A stretch of DNA of 64,000 nt from Amorphophallus konjac (GCA_022559845.1 CM040121.1:346616243-346680242), one strand, 5' to 3'. Counted from the stretch's first letter, positions 1 to 11,469 are shown. Numbers and translations are program-made. Notes: generated by a model from the letters alone, not told the origin.

Positions 1-389
1 AGATTAAGGATGTTTTTGATTAAGATATTTCCTTAATAAAACTATTTATCTCCTGTTGACGCATAAAAATAAATTGTGAAGAAAACTATTTTAAAATATA
101 GTATCATATTCCTAATATCCCGTTTCTGCATAGGAAGGCCTTTACGGTTTTAAAGACAAAGGGCAATTTGGGTATTAATTATTGAATATTAGTAAAGGTG
201 GCGATATCTTCTATGCGAAACCCTACTTGTCTTTCATTCATACTCTCATTTTTGAAGACGAGGCGTTGTCCTACCCTCAAGTCTCCTTCCTTCTAGCTCG
301 GCCTACAAGTTTGCCTCTCCAACCCACCGTCTCCTCATTCTGCACGTTCCCTCTTCTCGTGTTCTTCTTCTCCTCTCATCTTCTCTACC
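1..389 (+). other. Sirevirus A internal region upstream of ORF2
   Basis: AT-rich non-coding stretch between the (off-window) pol and the second reading frame of Sirevirus A. I see no credible frame in it; a short pyrimidine-rich run (about 330-385) precedes the ATG at 390. It may serve as the leader of a spliced ORF2 transcript, but that is inference. Confidence 0.4.
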
Positions 390-2846
390 ATGACTTCCCC
401 GTCAGCCACAAATGAAGGGAAGAAGAGTAGCTCAGAAGAGTGTCAACCATCCACTCCACAGGCCCAGATGATTGAGGTCACTCGGTGGTTCGAGCGGAGG
501 CCGAAGAAAGCACATTCAAAGGAAGCAACTTCTGCGTCTGTTCAAGAGGAATCACTCAGTAAAAAGAGAAAAGAAATGGAGAAACAGCCGAAGGATACCT
601 CAGTAGAGCAGCCGCCGCCTGATTCACCCAGAGAAGTATCTCACCAAAAGCAACAAAAAGGGAAAGAGAAGGCAGATAAAGTTGATTCTGATGAAGAAGG
701 AGCTTCGTCTAAACATTCAGAAGGTGATGTATCTCTTCCACAAGTTGAAGTGGTTATGGAAATAGGAAGGGTCATGCTTCCTCGGTACGTAGATTTTAAT
801 GACGAACCCATGATCTTAGAATTTCCTGAAGTGAAAGAAATGTTTAAATTTCAGAAATGGAAGAAGTTCTTAAGTAAGCATAGAGTTTATTATCCTAAGT
901 TGGTTGATGAGTTTTACCATAACTTGAAATGCATCTCTGAAAAAACAAGGGTTCAGTCCATGGTTAAAGGAGTAAAGATTGACCTAACTAGGCATTTTCT
1001 TCAGAACGTTTTTCATATTCCGGAAGAAGGTCAGGTGGAAGGTGAATTCAATTTCAACCTACCTGAGGCGTACTCCCTCATTTCTGAAAAGGTCAGAGAT
1101 CCCAGAGACCCAAGGAAGCAGGCATATCTCTCCCAGTTCAATGCATGTAAGTTTTCCCCTTCGAAGAGATGAATTCGTCATATTCTCACCACTATGATAA
1201 CTCCTCAAGTCGGAGGTAGAGGGAGAGTAGCAGACTCACAGAGACTCATTCTTTATTGCCTGCTCAAAGGCATCAAGATATGCCTACCTGTCACAATTCT
1301 TCAGATCATGAGTACCTTCAAGAAGTCCAACAGAAATCTACCATATCCTGCTCATTTGACAACAATCTTCAAAAAGATGAAAATTCCATTGGAAGGGGAA
1401 ACATCAAAAAACATCCCCAAAGTGAACATCTATAATTTGGACATCGTGAACAAGTATTTGAGGCCAAAGTCATCCAAAGGCAGTGATATGAAAGATGCCA
1501 TTGAAGAAAGTAAAAAGCTTCAGGTCCGTCATGAAAGGGATCTCACAGAGTCAGATGAACAAGACTTGGCTCCCTTGAAGAAGAGGAAGAAAACACACAA
1601 AAGATAAGAATCAGAGATTGCACATCAAGAGGAAACAACTACTGATGCCACTCAAGTGAATCTTGAAAATATTCGCCTGCAACAAGATGACAATGAGCCT
1701 GACTTAACAGATACTCAACCTTCCCAGCAACTGGATCAAAATATAAGTCAGTTATTTGATTAATTTGGGGTGCAATTTGAGCAAGAACAAGAACACAATG
1801 CTCAGCAAGGGCAAGAAGCAGACAAAGAAGAGGAAGGCAGTGAAATTCCCAAAGAAAGTGAAAGAGCTGAATCCCCTCAAGACAAGGGAAGTGAAACAGA
1901 GTCTTTTGTTGAAATAATCACTCAGATTATGAAAGAAAGTGCTGAAGAAATCTATGAAGAACTTGCAGAGTCAGTGGCAAATGAAGAGGAGGATGTACCA
2001 CAAAGAGTCCAAATATCTGCTGAAGAAACTCCACAGACAGCTGAAGAAGAAGTACAAGACTATGGTATAGGACTTGCTCTAGAATATGGTCCACATCATG
2101 GAGCGATAATTAGTCTTGGCGTTCTCCCTCCTCCACCTACTGAGCAGCCTCATTCATATCAAGTTGAGCTCCCTGATTCAAGTGCTTCCACTGCCAGCTC
2201 ACATGAAGCGAGTACTGAACCTAACATTATGCAGATGTTGTCAAATTTGACAAAAATTATACTCGATCAAAATGACCTGATGAATCAACAGTTTCTGTTT
2301 CACACTGTTCACATGGATAAAGTCGAAAGCCGATTGTAGCATCTAGAAAAGTTAGTCAAAGCTCAAGGGATAGAGTTTCTTACTGCCAAACGAAAAACTA
2401 ATATAGCAGTACAACAGATTTTGGAATCCCTTATGGTTATTAGCACTAGAATTGGTGAAATGGTAAGCAAAATCCAAGACACCCAAATCTCTTCTATCAG
2501 TAAGATGGCTCAAATTCTTAGCCACACCTTTGATCTCAAAATTGAGTTTGAACTGTTTAAGGGAACATTGAACAAGATTGCTGCCAATCAACCTGATATC
2601 ATAAATCGGTTTCAAGTGGTCCAGTCAAATTTACAAGCACTTTCAGAAACTGTTAAAGTATCCATTTCAAAATAAGAGTCAACTACTTCCCTAGTGGACA
2701 GACTAGGAAGCACTGTGCATAACAAGCTCGACAAGCTGTCAGAATCCATTAGGGATCTCCACACTTCAATACTGAATAGACTCCCCTTTTCAGGTTCTAG
2801 CTCATCATCTATTCCACGAGACAGGGGGAATTACAGAGGTTACTGA
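390..2846 (+). pseudogene. Sirevirus ORF2 / putative plant transposon protein (broken)
   Basis: One reading frame runs from the ATG at 390 to a TGA at 2844-2846, broken only by in-frame stops at 1170 (TGA), 1605 (TAA), 1761 (TAA), 2337 (TAG) and 2673 (TAA). Residues 1-120 are charged, low-complexity and Lys/Glu/Ser rich. About residues 125-360 resemble the domain annotated as putative plant transposon protein (Pfam PF20167 type): a VDEFYHNLK-like segment, a short VKGVKIDL strand, a LILYCLLKG-like helix and a LPYPAHLTTIFKK-like segment. The C-terminal third is acidic, then predicted coiled coil (about 2230-2800). Position downstream of pol and upstream of the PPT matches the extra, env-like frame of some Sireviruses. 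All five stops can be explained by one C-to-T change each. No signal peptide or clear membrane helix is visible, so an envelope role is not supported. Confidence 0.7.
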
Positions 2847-3209
2847 TCACACCCCCATTTTTTTGATAATGACAAAGGGGGAGAGTTAGTGAACTTTTTT
2901 GACTTTTTGGACAGATAGTACAATTTGTTTGGACAGTCAGACAGTTTTCCTTCTTGACAGATAATGTGCAGACAGTTTTCCCTCTGGACAGATAATGTGA
3001 AATATTTTTTTTGCTTGATGGATTGTCTCTGCTATGAGATTTTTTGTTGAAAGAGCTTTTCATTCAAACACTACCTTGTATCTTTCTGAAGTACACAGAA
3101 ATGTCTATGATATGTTGCATGGTTGCATTGAAGTATGAGTTTATTGAATGCTTGATTCATTCTGACGATGAACTCAATTAATCTTACATGACTTATAGTT
3201 GTCATTATC
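2847..3209 (+). other. Sirevirus A 3' spacer with internal purine tract
   Basis: Non-coding region between ORF2 and the final PPT. It holds an extra purine tract, AAAGGGGGAGAG, at about 2874-2885, and several short repeats of a GGACAGATA-like motif. The same arrangement of an internal purine tract followed by the final PPT is seen in Sirevirus S (about 57208 and 57432), matching the multiple PPTs known in Sireviruses. Confidence 0.6.
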
Positions 3210-3223
3210 AAAAAGGGGGAGAT
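3210..3223 (+). promoter_or_regulatory. Polypurine tract of Sirevirus A
   Basis: AAAAAGGGGGAGATT lies directly before the LTR start TGTTGGA. It primes plus-strand DNA synthesis in this family. The identical tract precedes the 3' LTR of Sirevirus S. Confidence 0.88.
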
Positions 3224-3429
3224 TGTTGGAACTCTGGTTTTGATAATGACAATCTGAGTCATGTGAGATTAATATAAATAAAAGTGTTTGCATTTAATCT
3301 TACATCCATGGATCAATGCATTGCTTCATCCTTCGTATATGTATGTATAGTTAGTGCAGTGCTTCTCAAGTTTGTACAACCATAGCTAGAATGCATGGTT
3401 AAGTTCATGCATCAGATGCTTCATGCGTA

Positions 3430-3990
3430 CACCAAGTCTGCACACGGTTGCCTTGATAACTCAGCAAGTCTATACATTCTGCTGCATACATACGTAAGGC
3501 AGTGTCATGCATTCAAAGTCCACACATGCACACACACAGCTTGTGCATTATGCATTCATCTTTAAACTCTAGGCATAGCAAGTCTGCACATTGGTTGTCG
3601 CATGCATGCAAAGTCTATACATTCTTAAGAAGTATTCGCAGCGAAGACTGTACAGCCTGGGTTCTTCATACATACACATAGTCGATGTATCTTTTGCCCA
3701 TGCACAAGTTAAGTCTGAATAGAGCCTTGTTGCATCGTGTGCCTCATGTAGTTCCAAAGTCTATACATCATCATGTCGCATAAAGTCTGCACATTGTTTG
3801 TACATCGCACATAATGTATGCACACTATCTGGTGGCAAGTCTATACATCGTCCTGTCGCATGCACATAAAGTCTGCACACCGTTTGCACTTCGCACACAA
3901 AGTATGTACACGCTTTGGTGGCATGTTTGTGCATTCATCTTCGATGTGCATACTTCTCCATATGCAAAATGCATTCAAAGTCTGTACACC
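3430..3990 (+). repeat. Interspersed AAGTCTRYACA motif array in LTR
   Basis: About a dozen imperfect copies of AAGTCTGCACA or AAGTCTATACA occur at irregular 25-80 bp spacing, all in one orientation, for example near 3434, 3468, 3580, 3609, 3756, 3783, 3838, 3869 and 3976. They lie upstream of the TATA box, in U3. The same motif fills the U3 of Sirevirus S. Sireviruses are known for palindromic repeats in their LTRs; here the motif is a half-site of GTCTGTACAGAC. Confidence 0.75.
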
Positions 3991-4267
3991 CATGGATGAC
4001 ATGTCCATGCATTCATTCTCGTTGTACACACTTTCTAATATGCACACTGCATTATGTGCATCACATATGTACAGGCTTAGATCAAATCTCGAACCAACTA
4101 TGTGCTTTCACCTTTGCAGGATATCTGCTGGTCGAGGAACTTAAGAAGGGCACGTGATCCAAGAAGCCAGGATCGTGACACGTTGAACCATTGTGCTAGG
4201 ACACCGCCATGTGGACTAAGACCTCTGGGCGGGAATTGTGGAGGACACACGCTCACATCTCTGATGA

Positions 4268-4276
4268 TATAAAAAG
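4268..4276 (+). promoter_or_regulatory. TATA box of Sirevirus A LTR
   Basis: TATAAAAAG sits after the motif array and before a purine-rich leader, the expected place for the LTR promoter. Confidence 0.6.
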
Positions 4277-4446
4277 AGGACTTCTCCATCTGGAGAAGGT
4301 TATCGAAAAATGAAAAGAGCCTGCACGATCCAGACTGTAGAAAAAGAGAGATAGAGAGTTGTGCTGGAAAGTGAAGATAGGCATCCGAAGACTTGTATCT
4401 ACTGGTTCTTGAATCAAATCCAGATCAGTCAGATGTTGAGATCAAC

Positions 4447-6436
4447 TGATGCGGGAGGGACTGAGGAGATGACACTATATGAGACGGACACGACTCGACC
4501 AGCAATGACATGACTACTAGAGCGACCTCGGCTCGACACTAAGAGCTCCTATCGACTACACGTCGCTAATAGAAGTGCAAACTCACTCGTCGTCCCATGC
4601 GAGGGAAAGCGTGGATGTTTGACCCACTCCACGCAGGTAGGTAAAAGGTCACATGCGGGGCCCGGGAATCATGCGAATTGGGTTGACGGGCAGCATCTTG
4701 ATGTCGCCCGGCGGTGCCGAACTCCGCGTTTTCGTGCTGTCCGGACGGCAGGTTCTACGGGTCTGTGGGGCCCACGGGTGGCGCTATCCTCTCAGCTTGC
4801 TGGGGTGGGGCCCAATTTGATGGAGACCCCTGGTGGCATGCCTCCTCGGACGGCGGTCGGCCGAAAACGCCGATCGGTGGTCGATCGGCCCCGATTCACA
4901 ATTCTTGAACTAGCTTCCCACGGATTTCCGGTTCTGTTTTCCGGCGCGCGCTCCGGCGAGAATGGCCGCTGCGATCAATCCCGACGTCAGATTGGGGCGC
5001 ATGAGCTATAGTTGGAAAGCTCTCTTGAAATCCTTAGATCTAAGCTCAAAGGGAACTACTGTATCTGGTAGGATCTGGACTTCATTGAATTTACAAGTTC
5101 CTGTTGTACAGTACCCGAAACCTCAGATCTGCAGGTGAGTTGTCTGAGAACTGCCGTTGCCCGCATAGTAGATAGCCGATTCAGCTCCTGAGCTCTTCAT
5201 AAACGTGGTAGGGTTTTGAACAAGAAAACCGGAGAATTTTTTTGTGGAAGGATTGGAGGAGGTTATGATATGTTATGATTTTTTCACTGGAGGGTGGTCG
5301 GATCTGTGAACAGGTGGATAGCACTGTAGCTAGCTCTGAAAATGAATTTTGAAAAATAGGTGGAGGGCTGATACAAATTCAAGAAAATTCGTGGGAGGAG
5401 GGGTTGATGGCAAGAACCCCCAATAAAATTGGGAACCCTAGAAAAAATCACAAAGGGGTCCGAACATGGGAAACACAGGGCAGGTGGAAATTGAAATAGC
5501 AAGCAGACAGATCTATGAAAGGAGGTTGGACGAAAATGAAAAATTGTCAAATGGAATAATTATTACCCACCAATTTTTTTAGAACGTGGGGAACACCTCT
5601 GAAATATCCCCTCAAAATCCCAGCTCAAGAACACGACGGGGTGGAGAGCAGGAATTCTGAGAAGACACCTCTATCCTGGATGGACAGAACACCGGCGACG
5701 ATGGTGGAGGCGCGATGGCGGCACGTGGCGGCGGCGGCGGCAACCGGAATTGATAGGGGAGGTGTCAAACCTCAGAATAGCAACCGTCTCAGCTGCAAGA
5801 GGGAGAGGGAGGAGAGAGGAGGGGGGTGCCCAAGGCTGCTCCAAGTAAAATTTCTGATTTCTTAAGAATTAATTGTATCAAAATGGAAAATACAAGCTTA
5901 TATAGGTTACATCTCAAATCCATTTGCCACCGTTGGATCTAGGGGTGGGAGATGGATGGCTTGGATTGAATGTGAATCACACAAAAAAAACAAATAAAAA
6001 TTAAGGGGGGGGGGCGCCCTATTGACCAAGGGAGACAAGGTAGAATTGGTAGGTAGCCTACGTTGGACTTTGAAGTCCAATTGTCTCCCATGTGTCTTTT
6101 ACCATTCAACCTTCTTGATGCCTCCATTTGAAATGTTGACTGACCCCACATGGGGCCCTAGGCTGAGGTGGATCAATGGGAGGGGGTCTGTGGGGCCCGT
6201 GGGGCCCGGGGGTCCCATTTTGCAAATAAACACCTCTTACAATCAAAATTACAAACTGAATAAAATGAAACAAACACGCATTACACACAAATAAAGTCTA
6301 AACAAATATGATAAATGGGGAGACTCAAGGAGGAGTCTCCAGGCTGTCTCCGAGCCAGATGGACGCTGAAGTGGCTCGAGTCGTGCTCCGCGTGCGGTAC
6401 CGGTGGCTCGGCGTAACTGCTCGGGTGTCCGCACCA
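4447..6436 (-). repeat. A' 3' LTR (left copy)
   Basis: 1990 bp, begins TGATGCGGGA and ends GTCCGCACCA in plus-strand reading. Compared with the right LTR it lacks about 273 bp (the segment at 9386-9658) after position 4615. A TATA-like CCTATATAAGC lies on the minus strand at 5896-5906. Confidence 0.92.
5896..5906 (-). promoter_or_regulatory. TATA box in A' left LTR
   Basis: Minus-strand CCTATATAAGC, also present in the right LTR at 10928-10938 and in variant form in G3 (about 24096). It is followed in the transcription direction by a pyrimidine-rich leader. Confidence 0.6.
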
Positions 6437-6454
6437 ATTCTCCCCGGGTGGGAG
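6437..6454 (-). promoter_or_regulatory. Polypurine tract of A'
   Basis: On the minus strand CCCACCCGGGGAGAAT directly precedes the LTR start TGGTGCGGAC. The same tract precedes the 3' LTR of chromovirus B at 15775-15790. Confidence 0.8.
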
Positions 6455-6495
6455 AAACTCGACCCTGTTGAGTAAGGGTCTGCATCGCTCCGGTA

Positions 6496-7068
6496 TCACT
6501 CCAGAAGGTCCAGATCAATCCGCTGCAACTCGCCATGCGTGATCCATGTGTCCTCGGTAGCGGGCCATCCTCTCCATCGCACTAGGTAGTGCGGGTAGGA
6601 TCCACTCCTGGTAACTGTCACCTGCTCATCCAGTATATGATCTATATGCTCACGCTGCCATGACAAAGGGGCTGGAGGTGGACACTCAAGTGTGGGATCA
6701 CTCTCAATTGGAGGAGATGGCTCGAAAGGCTCACTAGGGATCACCGATGGGTCCCTATATGCAACTAGATCCGAAATATTAAAAGTAGAGCTTATACCGT
6801 ATTCCTCGGGTAAGTCCACAACATACGCATTGGATCCAACGCGTTTCAACACTCTAAATGGACCGGCTCCATGAACTTTCAATTTCTTAACGGTTCTAGA
6901 GGGAAACCGTTCAAGTCTTACCCTGATCATGACATATTCGCCCTCTTGGAACTCTCGGTGGTGTCGGTGAGCATCGGCTAGCTCTTTGTAACGTGCATTG
7001 CTGACCTCAAAGTGACGACGGACGTCGTCATGCAGACTCCTAACATGCCTAACAAAAAGGAAAAACAC
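6496..7068 (-). pseudogene. A' integrase C-terminal tail plus chromodomain
   Basis: 190 codons, in the same frame as gag and domain X but separated by two stops (near 7117 and 7093). The N-terminal part is the integrase tail found after the catalytic core of chromoviruses (RHVRSLHDDVRRHFE, then a GPFRVLKRVGSNAYVVDLP-like SH3 fold). About residues 137-190 are a chromodomain: EHIDHILDEQVTV, YLVRWRGW and TEDTWI are visible, so the aromatic cage region is largely kept. Chromodomains bind modified histone tails and steer integration. The catalytic core that should precede the tail is missing, so alone it could act only in complex with another integrase or as a Gag-linked chromatin tether. Confidence 0.85.
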
Positions 7069-7116
7069 ACAGATGCACGCACGACCCTACACAAACCTAA
7101 TCCTAGTCCGACCCAA

Positions 7117-8078
7117 TCATATGCAAGGTGGTCTAGGGCATCCGAATGTGTGCCATGCATGCATTTGACATAACCGGAGGTTAATGGCATGGTGGATTCC
7201 TAGACATCCTACGATGCACCAATCATGGACATTGGGTTTGGATGTGGGAAGTCCGGGAGGTTTGGGTGGTTTAGGTGGGCCGGGGAAACCAAAGTCTTCA
7301 TTACCCCCAAATGACGGTTCGGACCTATTGCCATGTGAAGGTTGCCAGGCCCGAGTAGGAGGGGTGTGATAGTGGACTTCCTTAAAGAGGTGGAGTGGAG
7401 GTTGTGGGCCAAATGGCCCATGAAGAAAGGGATCGAAGGGATCAAAGAATGTGTGACCCCTCGATATGGATTCCCTCATCTCAAGGTCCCATGTGTGGAA
7501 TTCTAGAAGGTGTTGATGGTCACCTTCATCCATCGACGTAGATGGGATTGTGTATAGCAGATAGGGCTCCTCCCTCGGGATAAAAGGAGTGAAGTCAAGC
7601 TCGGCCGGTAAGGGGAGGAGTAAAAGAACGTCCATGGTGATATGGCCCATGGTGTACATGGAGGTGATAGACCCTAAGGATGGATGTGTGAAGCTACGAC
7701 CTATAGGTTGGTCAAAGCCTGGGGCCAACAAGTGTGTAAAAGTCAATTGCCGGTCTAACCCTTTAAGAAGGTCATCTAATGTATCCACATAGTGACTAGA
7801 CCGGAAAGTGGTGTGAAATGAATTGATTGGCACCAAAGGTAGGATAGGGTCCATAGATGGGAGGGGAGATGGGGCCAGGCCATTCTTAAGCCAGCTAAGG
7901 AGTGGCTTGGCTAGAAGTAGCTTTCCCGTTAGAAACACGGGTAGCTGTGGCTGAGGTGGCTCCGAATAAAGATCAGAGAGTGAGGCTTCTCCAACCCTTT
8001 TGTCCCCTAGGGCTAGAGATGTCCGAGTGGGACACTGTCTGGCAAAGTGGCCAAACCCTTGGTAGCGATAACACTACT
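7117..8078 (-). pseudogene. A' domain X with GCPxPP motifs (unrecognised), after a Gag zinc-knuckle remnant
   Basis: Reading leftwards from the gag stop codons (two TAG near 8072) the same frame first gives a zinc-knuckle remnant, CYRYQGFGHFARQC, whose second Cys is Tyr. It then gives 273 uninterrupted codons from 7938 that I do not recognise. Features: SWLK near the start, a VDTLDDLLKG helix, a GSITS block, a run of Leu/Pro, FDPFDPF, then FGFPGPP and FGCPRPP motifs. The same order (SWLK, LLKG, GSITS, DPFDPF, GCPGPP) occurs in element C from a different LTR family. It occupies the place of protease, reverse transcriptase and integrase core. No catalytic motif or membrane segment is evident, so function is unknown. 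Confidence 0.6.
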
Positions 8079-8922
8079 ATCGTGATCCTCTTCGCTCCTT
8101 GATAAGCATACCCTTACCCTTATCCTCCTGACGGATAGGGGGTGTAGGCAATGGAGCTCTCGTGGGTGGGGAAAGAGGATCCACCAAGATGGGGAGAGGA
8201 CCTCGGGATGGCACTATAGATGGCACTGCGTTGGGACTACCGGTTGCTACCTCCTTAAGCTCGTGCTTGGTTTCATCCTGTCTAGGAGGTAGGCAAGGGG
8301 AAGTCAGGGACTCGATATAATCACACTTCCTATCCACTCTTTCCATAATGATTTGGAAGAGTTTGGCAATGGTAGGATTTGGAGTAGGAGTAATGTGGTG
8401 GACTCTCCCATATGAACTCGGCTTAGTCGTGGACCTAGGCTCTTCTACATGTGCGACGCGTTGCCTCCGATTATGGCCCACTTGGGTGGAGGTGATTGGT
8501 TGGGGTCGGTTGGAGGTGACCGGGCCGGGTAGGTAGACCTTCCTAAGTTCGTCCTTCATCTCATGCCATGACTCGATGGGCCTTTGCCTCCTAACCTCTC
8601 TCATGCGCTCAATGTTATCCCATTTCCAGGCGGCGTTGTGGACAAGCCTCTCTTGGGAAAAACTAATTTGCATGGCATCGGACATGGTGTAACATTCAAA
8701 ATATTTGTCCATGGTGGCCTCCCAATTGAGGTAGTCGCCCGGATCATCAGAGCCATAAAAATCAGAGGCTTCGGGCCTACGAAAGGGGAGAGGATGGTTG
8801 CCAAGCCCATGGGTAGACCAACGGCCATATGGCCCAGGTGATTGGGAATCCATGGGAAAATGGGGGGGAACTACATGTTGAACATGCCGATTCTTGGACA
8901 CGACACTATACCGGCTATGCAA
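8077..8922 (-). pseudogene. A' Gag, N-terminal capsid half
   Basis: 281 codons. The capsid portion has YLNWEATMDKYFE, a W..IERMREVRRQ helix, then SWHEMKDELRKVYLP, matching the N-terminal half of Retrotrans_gag in G3 (25020-26636). The second half of that domain, present in G3 after KKYLP, is absent; a Pro/Thr/Arg-rich linker follows and leads to the zinc knuckle. Two adjacent TAG codons end the frame at about 8077. The same truncation point is seen in element C, which suggests an inherited design rather than a private deletion. Confidence 0.75.
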
Positions 8923-9201
8923 GGTTGGAATGCACTAACTAATGCAAACACCAACTAATGCACCTAGACCTAAACCAATATCCGGTACGTGGCGGAGTTA
9001 ATCGATCCGAAGATCACTCCCGCAAGTGTGCGACCTCCCGATAGGCGTAGCCTAACGTTCGGACAACACCTTTTAAGATACCGAATTATCGAGATGAAAT
9101 GCAATTTTAAAACACCTTTTTTTTGTTTTAAAATAATGATGATCCTAGACTCGACTTAGAGCATGCAAGACATATGCAACGACTACCCTAGACTTGACTC
9201 G

Positions 9202-9212
9202 CTCTGATACCA
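9202..9212 (-). promoter_or_regulatory. A' primer binding site (initiator tRNA-Met)
   Basis: Minus strand reads TGGTATCAGAG, complementary to the 3' end of plant initiator tRNA-Met, three bases from the LTR edge at 9216. It fixes the element's orientation. Confidence 0.88.
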
Positions 9213-9215
9213 AAC

Positions 9216-11469
9216 TGATGCGGGACTGACTGAGGAGACGACACTATATGAGACGGACACGACTCAACCAGCAATGACACGACTACTAGAGCGACCTCGG
9301 CTCGACACTAAGAGCTCCTATCGGCTACACGTCGCTAACAGAAGTGCAAACTCACTCGTCGTCCCATGCAAGGGAAAGCGTGGATCGTGCGTGGTTAAGA
9401 AACCGGCAGAGTTCAAGGTAGTGAGGCTCAACTTCCGGACTCGGATCGAGTCACGGGACGGGTCACTCTCGCACTCACAGCGGTGACATGGACACACGGG
9501 CTAGGAACCTACACTCTCGCAGCGGCATATGACCGTATACTAGCTAAGCAAGTAAATGCCAAGAAGGTGAGATCGTTACCTCCACGCACCCGGCGTGGGG
9601 AAGACGACCCCGGCCAATCACGGACTCCCGGTTAAACAGTTTTACGGTAATACAATAAGTTTGACCCACTCCACGCAGGGAGGTAAAAGGTCACATGCGG
9701 GGCCCGGGAATCATGCCAATTGGGTGGACGGGCAGCATCTTGATGTCGCCCGGCGGTGCCGAACTCCGCGTTTTCGTGCTGTCCGGACGGCGGTTTCTAC
9801 GGGTCCGTGGGGCCCACGGGTGGCGCTGTCCTCTCGGCCTGCTGGGGTGGCGCCCAATGTGATGGAGACCCCTGGTGGCGCGCCTCCTCGTACGGCGGTC
9901 AGCCGGAAACGCCGATCGGTGGTCGATCGGCCCCGATTCACAATTCTTGAACTAGCTTCCCACGGATTTCCGGTTCTATTTTCCGGCGCGCGCTCCGGCG
10001 AGAATGGCCGTTGCGATCAATTCCGACGTCGGATCGGGGCGCATGAGCTATAGTTGGAAAGCTCTCTTGAAATCCTTCGATCTAGGGTGAAAGGGAACTA
10101 CTAGATCTGGTCAGATCTAGACTTCATTGAATTTACAAGTTCCTATTGTACAGTACCCGAAACCTCAGATCTGCAGGTGAGTTGTCTGAGAATTGCCGTT
10201 GACCGCATAGTAGATAGCCGATTCAGCTCCTGAGCTCTTCATAAACGTGGTAGGGTTTTGAACAAGAAAATCGGAGAATTTTTTTGTGGAAGGATTGGAG
10301 GAGGTTATGATTTGTTATGATTTTTTCACTGGAGGGTGGTCGGATCTGTGAACAGGTGGACAGCACTGTAGCTAGCTCTGAAAATGAATTTTGAAAAATA
10401 GGTGGAGGGCTGATATAAATTCAAGAAAATTCGTGGGAGGAGGGGTTGATGGCAAGAACCCCCAATAAAATTGGGAACCCTAGAAAAAATCACAAAGGGG
10501 TCCGAACATAGGAAACACAGGGCGGGTGGAAATTGAAACAGTAAGTAGACAGATCTGGGAAAGGAGGTTGGACGAAAATGAAAAATTACCAAATGGAATA
10601 ATTATCACCCACCAATTTTTTTAAAATGTGGGGAACACCTCTGGAACATCCCCTCAAAATCCCAGCTTAAGAACACGATGGGGTGGAGAGCAGGAATTCG
10701 GAGAAGACACCTCTGTCCTGGATGGACAGAACACCGGCGGCGATGGTGGAGGCGCGATGGCGGCGGCGGCAGCGACCGGATCTGATAGGGGAGGCATCAC
10801 ACCTCAGAATAGCAACCGTCTCAGTTGCAAGGGGGAGAGGGAGGAGAGTGGAGGGGGGCGCCCCAGGCTGCTCCAAGCAAAATTTCTGATTTCTTATGCA
10901 TTAATTGTATCAAAATGGAAAATACAAGCTTATATAGGTTACATCTCAAATCCATTTGCCACCGTTGGATCTAGGGGTGGGAGATGGATGGCTTGGATTG
11001 AATGTGAATCACACAAAAAAAACAAATAAAAAATTAAGGGGGGGGGGCGCCCTATTGACCAAGGGAGACAAGGTAGAATTGGTAGGTAGCCTACGTTGGA
11101 CTTTGAAGTCCAATTGTCTCCCATGTGTCTTTTACCATTCAACCTTCTAGATGCCTCCATTTGAAATGTTGACTGACCCCACATGGGGCCCTAGGCTGAG
11201 GTGGATCAATGGGAGGCGGTCTGTGGGGCCCGTGGGGCCCGGGGGTCCCATTTTGCAAATAAACCCCTCTTACAATCAAAATTACAAACTGAATAAAATG
11301 AAACAAACACGCATTACACACAAGTAAAGTCTAAATAAATATGATAAATGGGGAGACTCAAGGAGGAGTCTCCAGGCTGTCTCCGAGCCAGATGGACGCT
11401 GAAGTGGCTCGAGTCGTGCTCCGCGTGCGGTACCGGTGGCCCGGCGTAACTGCTCGGGTGTCCGCACCA
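9216..11469 (-). repeat. A' 5' LTR (right copy)
   Basis: 2254 bp, begins TGATGCGGGA next to the PBS and ends GTCCGCACCA at the TCAAC duplication. It keeps the segment 9386-9658 deleted from the left copy. Otherwise the copies differ by scattered substitutions and a small GGC-rich indel, so the insertion is moderately recent. Minus-strand TATA-like sequence at 10928-10938. Confidence 0.92.

Larger units (their letters stand above)
3224..4446 (+). repeat. Sirevirus A 3' LTR, left piece
   Basis: Starts TGTTGGA right after the PPT. Carries an array of AAGTCTRYACA-like motifs (about 3430-3990), then a TATA box at 4268 and a transcribed leader. Ends at the target duplication TCAAC (4442-4446), where the reverse-oriented element A' is inserted. 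With 11475-12035 the LTR is about 1.78 kb. Confidence 0.85.
4447..11469 (-). mobile_element. Non-autonomous chromovirus A' (7.0 kb, TSD TCAAC)
   Basis: Complete LTR element in reverse orientation inside the LTR of Sirevirus A. TCAAC occurs at 4442-4446 and 11470-11474. LTRs are 4447-6436 and 9216-11469; the PBS complement CTCTGATACCA is at 9202-9212 next to the right LTR, and the PPT complement adjoins the left LTR, so transcription runs right to left. The 2.8-kb interior carries gag, an unrecognised domain X and an integrase tail with chromodomain, all in one frame, but no protease, reverse transcriptase, RNase H or integrase core. LTRs, PPT and chromodomain match chromovirus B at 12036-18069, which could have supplied enzymes in trans. 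Confidence 0.92.

Noticed and set aside
390..1172. Host protein gene
   Set aside because: It reads on in frame through four further stops into a coiled coil and ends just before a Sirevirus PPT and LTR.
4619..5011. 130-152-codon frames repeated at 4619, 9595 and (inverse) 17414
   Set aside because: Positions correspond to homologous LTR U5 regions of A' and B; GC-rich chance frames without domain.
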